DNA of 64,000 nt from Tistrella mobilis. GTDB taxonomy: Bacteria > Pseudomonadota > Alphaproteobacteria > Tistrellales > Tistrellaceae. Numbering within the stretch: position 1 is the stretch's first letter; the number at the start of each line of letters is the position of its first letter. Positions 59,128-64,000 of the stretch are shown here, piece after piece. Location of the stretch: assembly GCF_041468085.1 (NCBI RefSeq), contig NZ_CP121017.1, positions 4,437,501-4,501,500 on the forward strand. The letters are read 5' to 3'. Below the pieces are notes generated by a model, which was not told where the DNA came from, did not search any database, and saw only the letters and a program-made list of their open reading frames with translations. A program made the position numbers and the translations under genes.

Positions 59128-60156
59128 TCAGTCGCCCGCCGGAAGCAACCAGGCCGCCAATCCGGCGATGCCGGCGGCAAGCAGCATCAACCCGAAGGCG
59201 ATCGAGACGGCGAAGGCATCGGCGGCTGACAGGCCGGCAAGCGGCAGCAGGGCGACGGCGGCGCCTTCCCGCACACCCCAGCCGGCAATGGCGATCGGCA
59301 GGGTGGCGGCGGTGGCGAGCAGTATGCCGAGGGCAATGCCCGCCAGAGGGTCCAGCCCCAGCCCCAGCGCCCGGGTCACCGCCCAGAAGGCGAGGCCGGT
59401 GAGGGCGTGAACGACGAGCGTCGGCGCGAGCAGCCGCCAGGCCAGTCGGGGACGTCGTCCCAGCCGGGCGAGATCGTCGAGGACCCGCCCCGCCCCGGCA
59501 GCCAGACGGGCCTTGCGGGTGGCGGCGGGGGCATCCGGATAGCGGGTTGGCCGACGGCGGGCGAGAAGCGCGGCCGCAAGCACCGGGGCAAGGCCGATCA
59601 CCGCTGCGGCCAGCGGCAGCAGGCCGAACTCGGGCGCGGCTTCGGCATGGACGCCGATATGGGGCAGAAGGGCGAGGGCTGCCGCTGCCGCAATGGCGAG
59701 CCCCGTCAACCCCGCCGCCCGGTCGAGCACGACGCCTGAGACCAGTGCCGCTATTGGTCGATCGGGCCGGCGGACCAGAGCGAGCCGCGCCGCGTCGGTC
59801 CCGATCGACGCCGGCAGCGCCTGACCCAAGCCGTTTGCGACCAGCAGCGCCCGAAGGGCCGTGCGGGTGCGCAGCCGGATACCGGTGGCGCGGGCGGCCC
59901 GTCGCCAGCGATGGGCGGAGACGATGGTCTGCACCAGCACGATCGCGATCGCAAGCGCGATCCAGCCGGGTTCCGCCGCAGCAAGCCGTGCAGCCACCGC
60001 GCGACCATCGGCATCGGGCAGGGCAATGGCCAGGGCCGCCACGGTGATCACGAGCTTGACGGCAAAACCGCCCCAGCGCCGTCGACGCGAGGGCCGGACG
60101 GGATTGTGGCGGGCGGTGGCGTCGAGCGCCGGTGGCGGAAACAGGTCGGCTGTCAT
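59128..60156 (-). CDS. Lysylphosphatidylglycerol synthase TM-region/flippase-like membrane protein
   Basis: Start at 60156 ([15 protein letters not shown]) gives 342 residues with seven or eight hydrophobic helices after a basic lead ([15 protein letters not shown]). The segments [37 protein letters not shown] and [20 protein letters not shown] match the UPF0104/AglD-YbhN transmembrane domain, which includes the flippase half of MprF. No aminoacyl-transfer domain is fused. It may move or build a lipid-linked precursor; the substrate is unknown. It is divergent from the SRAP gene. Confidence 0.85.
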   Translation of the reverse strand: MTADLFPPPALDATARHNPVRPSRRRRWGGFAVKLVITVAALAIALPDADGRAVAARLAAAEPGWIALAIAIVLVQTIVSAHRWRRAARATGIRLRTRTALRALLVANGLGQALPASIGTDAARLALVRRPDRPIAALVSGVVLDRAAGLTGLAIAAAAALALLPHIGVHAEAAPEFGLLPLAAAVIGLAPVLAAALLARRRPTRYPDAPAATRKARLAAGAGRVLDDLARLGRRPRLAWRLLAPTLVVHALTGLAFWAVTRALGLGLDPLAGIALGILLATAATLPIAIAGWGVREGAAVALLPLAGLSAADAFAVSIAFGLMLLAAGIAGLAAWLLPAGD

Positions 60157-60269
60157 CCCGAAGATTATGGGGCCGGGCGCGCCCAAGTCGAGGGGCGCCT
60201 GTACTTGCAGCCTGATGCGTCACTCCCTAGGCTGATGACCGGCTCCGGCGGATGGAATCGGAACGACCG

Positions 60270-60917
60270 ATGTGCTCGCGCTATGAATTGACGGTGAACG
60301 CAGGGGACCTGGCCGCCGTACTGGCCCGCCTGCTGGGCCGGCTGCCGCGCCTGCCGGCTGCACTCGACACAGCCCTTGGCGTTCAGGCATTCCGACCGAC
60401 GGACAGGGCGCCGGTGCTGCTGATCGATGCTGGGGGCGAAGCGGCGGTCGGGCTGGTGCCCTGGGGCTGGCCGGCACCCTGGGACGGCAGCCCGCTGTTC
60501 AATGCCCGGATCGAACGCCTGGCGGAAGCGCCGAGCTTCCGGCCGCATCTGGGCCGGCGCTGCCTGGTGCCGGCCACGGCCTGGACCGAAGGCCGCGGCC
60601 GCAGCCGGGTCCGGATCGGCCGCCGGGACGGCGGCCTGTTGACGATGGCCGGGCTCTATGGCTGTGACGCCGCCGGCAATCCGGCCTTTACCGTGATCAC
60701 CCGGCCGGCCGTCCCCGCCATTGCCCATATCCATCCGCGCATGCCGGCACTGATTGACGGCGATGATCAGGCGATGGTCTGGCTGGACCCGGCTATGTCT
60801 GCTCCGGCGGCGCTTGGCCTGCTGGAGGCGGCCGTGACCCCGGACCTCTCGGTTGCAGAAGCAGCCCCCGCGGCGGCCATGCCGGATCTGTTCGGCGGCA
60901 GCGCGCCGAGCCCATAA
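60270..60917 (+). CDS. SRAP-domain protein (HMCES/YedK family), abasic-site sensor
   Basis: SRAP proteins form a covalent thiazolidine link to abasic sites in single-stranded DNA and shield them from breakage. The start must be at 60270, since the catalytic Cys2 has to follow Met1 (MCSRYELTV). Other family residues are present: Asn in PLFNARIERLAEAPSF, the Glu in RCLVPATAWTEGRG and the His in AHIHPRMPALID. 215 residues, near the usual 220. The last 151 bases overlap the cyclase gene on the opposite strand. Confidence 0.92.
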   Translation: MCSRYELTVNAGDLAAVLARLLGRLPRLPAALDTALGVQAFRPTDRAPVLLIDAGGEAAVGLVPWGWPAPWDGSPLFNARIERLAEAPSFRPHLGRRCLVPATAWTEGRGRSRVRIGRRDGGLLTMAGLYGCDAAGNPAFTVITRPAVPAIAHIHPRMPALIDGDDQAMVWLDPAMSAPAALGLLEAAVTPDLSVAEAAPAAAMPDLFGGSAPSP

Positions 60918-61918
60918 ACTTCCAGCGGTTCCCGCCGGCCGCGGATATCGATGGTGCCCAGGCGGCGCATGGGGACCGGCGACGGGATTTGCAGGCGCCG
61001 GACCAGTTCGGCGCTCGCCACTGCGTCTTCGCCGGTTGCGCGGGCATGGTCGACCAGTCGGGCCGTGACGTTCACCGCATCGCCGATGAGCACGATTTCC
61101 TGGCGGATGTCGCCCAGTTCGCCCACGGCGACCCGGCCGCAATGGAGAGCCGCGCGCCAGGCCGGGACCGTCCCGTAGGTGCGCTCGTAATGGGCTGCAT
61201 GCTGGGCGATGACGGCCTCGGCGAGCTGGAGCAGGCGGAAGCAGCCCGCATTGCGCGCGGCCCGCTCCAAGGGCCAGGTCACGATGATCTCGTCGCCGAC
61301 ATAGCGGTAGATCTGGCCGCCCGTTTCCAGAATCGGTTCCGAGAGATCGGCATAGAACCGGTTCAGAAAATCGAGAAAGCGCAGCGCCCCGATCTGCTCG
61401 GCGATCGCGGTTGAACCGCGGATGTCGAGGAAGAGGATCACGCGCTCTTCTTCCCGCGGATGGTGATAGCGCCCGGTCAGAAACTGAACCATCACATCCG
61501 GGCCCAGAATGCGGCGGATCTGGAAGATGAGGTTCATCAGCAGCGAAATCGCGACGGCGAAGGCGAAGCTCTCGTCCGAGACGACGCCCAGAAGGCCCTC
61601 GGCTTTGTCGGGGTCGTCGAACAGCACTGCGCCGGTATGGATACCGAACAGGATCGAGGAGAGGTAGATCGCGCTGCTGATCAGCACGGTGACGGCGGCA
61701 CGCTGGCGCCGCACGAACCGCCCGATCGCTGCAGTCGACAGCCAGGTCTCCCAGAGGCCGATCGGCAGTACGACCAGCAGGCCGGTGACCGTGCCGCGCA
61801 GCTGAGTCTCCAGTCCCACGCCATAGTTGAAGCTGTAGAGGAAGCCGTCGATCAGGCCGACCGCCATGATCACCAGGAAGATCCGGATGCGGAAACGCTC
61901 GCGATGGGTGAGGGTCAT
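60767..61918 (-). CDS. Membrane-anchored class III adenylate/guanylate cyclase
   Basis: Start at 61918 (MTLTHRERFRIRIFLVIM) gives 383 residues. About four helices fill residues 12-135 (FLVIMAVGLIDGFLYSFNYG; GTVTGLLVVLPIGLW; AAVTVLISSAIYLSSILFGI; FAFAVAISLLMNLIFQI). The cytoplasmic cyclase domain begins near 155: metal Asp165 in ILFLDIRGSTAIAEQ and Asp209 in YRYVGDEIIVTW, plus GDIRQEIVLIGDAVNVTARL with the substrate-side residues. It is likely active and makes cAMP. A ~45-residue Ala/Ser-rich tail overlaps the SRAP gene. The frame upstream of 61918 is a GC shadow. Confidence 0.92.
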   Translation of the reverse strand: MTLTHRERFRIRIFLVIMAVGLIDGFLYSFNYGVGLETQLRGTVTGLLVVLPIGLWETWLSTAAIGRFVRRQRAAVTVLISSAIYLSSILFGIHTGAVLFDDPDKAEGLLGVVSDESFAFAVAISLLMNLIFQIRRILGPDVMVQFLTGRYHHPREEERVILFLDIRGSTAIAEQIGALRFLDFLNRFYADLSEPILETGGQIYRYVGDEIIVTWPLERAARNAGCFRLLQLAEAVIAQHAAHYERTYGTVPAWRAALHCGRVAVGELGDIRQEIVLIGDAVNVTARLVDHARATGEDAVASAELVRRLQIPSPVPMRRLGTIDIRGRREPLEVYGLGALPPNRSGMAAAGAASATERSGVTAASSRPSAAGADIAGSSQTIA

Positions 61919-61953
61919 CGGGTACCGGTGCGGCGGCGCGGGACAGGTGCTGA

Positions 61954-61986
61954 TAAAGGAAAGGCCCGCCTCCGGAGAGGCGGGCC
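61954..61986 (-). terminator. Terminator of the Bax inhibitor-1 family gene
   Basis: GGCCCGCCT at 61963-61971 pairs with AGGCGGGCC at 61978-61986. On the minus strand the stem is followed by TTTCCTTTAT. It lies about 30 bases after the gene's stop and just before the cyclase start. Confidence 0.8.
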
Positions 61987-62016
61987 GATCATAGCACGGA
62001 TCAGGGATCCGCAGCG

Positions 62017-62736
62017 TCAGTTGCGCTGGCTGCCCATGAACTGCAGCAGCAGCATGAACAGGTTCAGGAAGTCGAGATAGAGCCGCAGCGCGCCCATCAC
62101 CTTGAGCTTGCCGGCGGTCTCGTCGTCCATGTTCGCCGCATACATCTGCTTCAGCTGCTGAGTGTCGTAGGCGGTGAGGCCGGCGAAGATCAGCACGCCC
62201 GCCACCGAGACCACGAACTGCAGCATCGTGGAGCCGATGAACAGGTTCACCAGGCTGGCGAGGATGATGCCGATCAGCCCCATGATCAGGAACGAGCCGA
62301 GGCCGGAGAGCGAGCGCTTCGTGGTGTAGCCATAAAGGCTGAGGCCGCCGAACGCCGCTGCGGTCACGAAGAAGGTCCGCGCGATGCTGGAGCCGGTATA
62401 GGCCATGAAGATGGTCGACAGCGACAGCCCGACCGAGGCCGCGTAGAGCCAGTAGAGAATCTGGGTGGTGGTCTTGCTGAACCGGTTGATGCCGGCCGAC
62501 AGCGCCAGCACGAAGCCCAGAGGTGCCAGAATGGCGACCCAGCGGAAGCCGGTGCCCATGATCGCCGTGTAGACATCCGGCGAGCTCGCCACCGCAATGG
62601 CGACGATGCCGGTCAGCGCCAGCGCCGAGGCCATATAGTTGTAGATGCCGAGCATATAGGTGCGCAGCCCGGCATCGAAGGCCACCGCCCTCGACGCCGC
62701 CCCCGCGTCGTATGCCCTGCGGGTGTCGTAGGCCAT
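62017..62736 (-). CDS. Bax inhibitor-1/YccA family membrane protein
   Basis: Start at 62736 (MAYDTRRAYDAGAASR), since AAGGA is at correct spacing; the Met three codons earlier has none. 239 residues, seven helices, with family patterns NYMASALALTGIVAIAV near residue 32, ATAAAF-like FVTAAAFGGLSLYGY near 122 and a C-terminal LYLDFLNLFMLLLQFMG. The conserved Asp pair (FAGLTAYDTQQLKQM and LRLYLDFLN) is the di-aspartyl pH sensor described in bacterial BsYetJ. The family is linked to calcium leak and FtsH control; role here unknown. Confidence 0.94.
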   Translation of the reverse strand: MAYDTRRAYDAGAASRAVAFDAGLRTYMLGIYNYMASALALTGIVAIAVASSPDVYTAIMGTGFRWVAILAPLGFVLALSAGINRFSKTTTQILYWLYAASVGLSLSTIFMAYTGSSIARTFFVTAAAFGGLSLYGYTTKRSLSGLGSFLIMGLIGIILASLVNLFIGSTMLQFVVSVAGVLIFAGLTAYDTQQLKQMYAANMDDETAGKLKVMGALRLYLDFLNLFMLLLQFMGSQRN

Positions 62737-63010
62737 GTGCCGCATCCTTGAAAACGTTTATGGGCCTGTGCGATAACCCCCGTGGCCGGGGGCCCGTTGC
62801 AAATATGGCCGGGCCTGGCCGGCCGATCAAGGGAGGCGGCCCTCCCGATCCGTGGCAACATCCGGACCCGTGCTTGAAATCAGGCCCCGTCGGGACCAGT
62901 CTTTCCGGGTCCGGCCGGCGGTGCCGGCGACATATCCTGGTTCCCCCGCTGCCGCGGACTGCCTTCTCCCCTGCCCCGCCTCGGTGGACCCACCAACCTC
63001 CGGTGATCCG

Positions 63011-63565
63011 ATGAACCGTCCGTCCGCTTTCGCCTTCCGCCGTCTCGCCATGGTCGCCGTCGTCGCGGCCATGGGTCTTGTCGCCCTGCCCGTAACCGGT
63101 GTTGCACCGGCCCAGGCGCAGGAAATCAGCCTGCTTGGTACCTTCGGCGACTGGACCGCGTTCAAGTCCGGCTCGGGCAAGGCCGTCTCCTGCTGGATCG
63201 CGACCGCGCCCAAGCAGCGCCAGGGCGAGGTGAAGGGCCGCGGCGACGCCCGGGTGATGGTCAACCGCCGCAACAGCGGCGGCCGGATGGTCACCGAGGT
63301 CAGCGTTTTCGCAGGCTACGCCTACAAGCCCGGCAGCGAGGTGGCCGTGACCATCGGCGGCAACAACTTCTCGCTGTTCACCGACGGCGAAACCGCCTGG
63401 GCACGCGATGCCGACACCGACCGCAAGCTTCTGGATGCCATGCGCGCCGGTGCCAACATGGTGGTGAAGGGCACCGCTCGCGAGGGCAGTGTTTCGACCA
63501 CCGACACCTACAGCCTGAGCGGCGTCACCGCCGGCATGAGCGAAATCGCCAAGTGCGGTAGCTGA
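63011..63565 (+). CDS. Invasion associated locus B (IalB) family protein
   Basis: 184 residues with a signal peptide (hydrophobic residues 10-32, cleavage after AQA), so periplasmic. The mature part follows the IalB pattern: ISLLGTFGDWTAFKSGSGKAV with a following Cys (SCWIATAPK), VTEVSVFAGYAYKPGSEV, FTDGETAWARDADTDRKLLD with AMRAGANMVVKGTAREG and a C-terminal Cys (IAKCGS), probably forming a disulfide. In Bartonella the founding member aids erythrocyte invasion; in free-living alphaproteobacteria the role is unknown. It precedes rlmN by 67 bases on the same strand. Confidence 0.9.
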   Translation: MNRPSAFAFRRLAMVAVVAAMGLVALPVTGVAPAQAQEISLLGTFGDWTAFKSGSGKAVSCWIATAPKQRQGEVKGRGDARVMVNRRNSGGRMVTEVSVFAGYAYKPGSEVAVTIGGNNFSLFTDGETAWARDADTDRKLLDAMRAGANMVVKGTAREGSVSTTDTYSLSGVTAGMSEIAKCGS

Positions 63566-63632
63566 TGATCCCCGGCGGCAACCCGTTCCGGCTGCCGCCT
63601 CCCACGACCTCCAACCCTGGCAGACCCTGTTC

Positions 63633-64000
63633 ATGACCATCGTCGTCCAGCCGGTGCCCGAGGGCACCACCGCCACTGCGGCGCTCCGGCGCCCGGCCGC
63701 GGCCGAAAAGATCGCGCAGACCACCGCCCCGGTCACGCTGGTGCCCGGTGACGGCCGGCGTACGCTGATCGGGCTGGACCGCCAGGAACTGGAAGCCGAG
63801 ATGGCGGCCCTGGGCGAGAAGCCGTTCCGGGCCAAGCAGCTCTGGCATTGGATGTATTTCCGCGGCGCCCGCGACTTCGACGACATGACCAATGTGCCGA
63901 AGGCGTTCCGGGCGAAGCTGGCCGAACATTTCGTCATCGGCCGGCCGGAGGTCACCACCGATCAGCTGTCGAGCGACGGCACGGCCAAATGGCTGCTGCG
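63633..64000 (+). CDS. rlmN: 23S rRNA (adenine-C2)-methyltransferase RlmN, 5' part
   Basis: Radical-SAM enzyme that methylates A2503 of 23S rRNA and A37 of some tRNAs. Only the first ~122 residues are in the window. After a ~38-residue variable lead, the RlmN N-terminal domain is clear: TLIGLDRQELEAEMAALGEK, PFRAKQLWHWMYFRGARDFD (near residue 72), MTNVPKAFRAKLAEHF and SSDGTAKWLLR. The radical-SAM CxxxCxxC cluster would lie beyond the right edge. Start at 63633 (MTIVVQPVPEG) is the first ATG in frame; no strong ribosome site is seen. Confidence 0.95.
   Translation, partial: MTIVVQPVPEGTTATAALRRPAAAEKIAQTTAPVTLVPGDGRRTLIGLDRQELEAEMAALGEKPFRAKQLWHWMYFRGARDFDDMTNVPKAFRAKLAEHFVIGRPEVTTDQLSSDGTAKWLL

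Noticed and set aside
57437-60223. A 928-codon minus-strand frame containing purH
   Set aside because: PurH homology begins at 59020 behind a good ribosome site. Upstream the frame is Arg/Pro/Gly filler within the flippase-like gene in another frame.
60767-63958. A 1063-codon open frame on the minus strand
   Set aside because: Only the last 383 codons are the cyclase. The rest runs antisense or out of frame through the Bax inhibitor-1, IalB and rlmN genes and has low-complexity composition caused by high GC.

Overview
The window is chromosomal DNA from a GC-rich bacterium (roughly two thirds G+C by eye) and almost certainly an alphaproteobacterium. The best evidence is the operon hemC-hemD-mic60(mitofilin)-hemY, an arrangement typical of that class. 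An RpoE-ChrR sigma/anti-sigma pair, an intracellular Cys-type PHA depolymerase, the 180-kDa NAD-glutamate dehydrogenase and a CnoX/LON-like/Trm112/DUF971 run agree with it. A Rhodospirillales-type organism such as Tistrella is plausible, but this cannot be proved from the sequence alone. Genes are tightly packed, and most long antisense ORFs are GC-driven shadows.

Layout. 1-8.5 kb: 3' end of a DUF2236 oxygenase, tsaD, the heme/mitofilin operon, fumC. 8.5-13.4 kb: a proline/glutamate-rich lipoprotein, a lactate permease cut off by an ISAs1-family insertion sequence, a thioesterase, a small zincin and phhB. 13.5-19.6 kb: an SDR dehydrogenase, an unknown protein, a DMT exporter, a two-subunit CoA-transferase behind a good sigma70 promoter, and an L-asparaginase of the Rhizobium etli ReAV type. 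18.9-21.4 kb: rpoE-chrR with a visible autoregulatory-type promoter, and a GGDEF protein that has lost its active site but kept its c-di-GMP I-site. 21.5-26.7 kb: cobalamin nucleotide-loop assembly (cobT, cobS, phosphatase, cobU, cobD) plus a SYLF protein. 27-30.7 kb: Sco1, PHA depolymerase, AGCS symporter. 30.9-38.2 kb: a minus-strand run of dapC-type aminotransferase, ftsK, lolA, a MATE transporter, a class I amidotransferase and an unknown protein.

38.4-45.2 kb: amtB and glnK behind a sigma54-like promoter, a UbiH-type hydroxylase, a tiny arginine-rich ORF, and the DUF971/Trm112/LON-like/CnoX group with a ProX-type tRNA-editing protein. 45.3-51.1 kb: a putative uptake and oxidation cluster (TRAP transporter, DUF3237, MarR, flavin monooxygenase). 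51.1-57.4 kb: tRNA-Gly, a DMT exporter, NAD-glutamate dehydrogenase. 57.4-64 kb: purH, a flippase-like membrane protein, a SRAP (HMCES/YedK) protein overlapping a membrane-bound class III cyclase tail to tail, a Bax inhibitor-1 family protein, an IalB-family protein and the 5' end of rlmN.

Together the window holds mostly housekeeping functions (heme, cobalamin, purine, nitrogen and glutamate metabolism, cell division) with a few niche genes. The only mobile element seen is the ISAs1-type insertion, which has destroyed lctP. No CRISPR array, prophage or restriction system was seen. The features most worth following up are the degenerate GGDEF receptor candidate, the cobT leader with its terminator-like hairpin, the unexplained palindromes ahead of lctP, phaZ, glnK and gdh, the tandem repeat between marR and the TRAP genes, and the arginine-rich mini-ORF.
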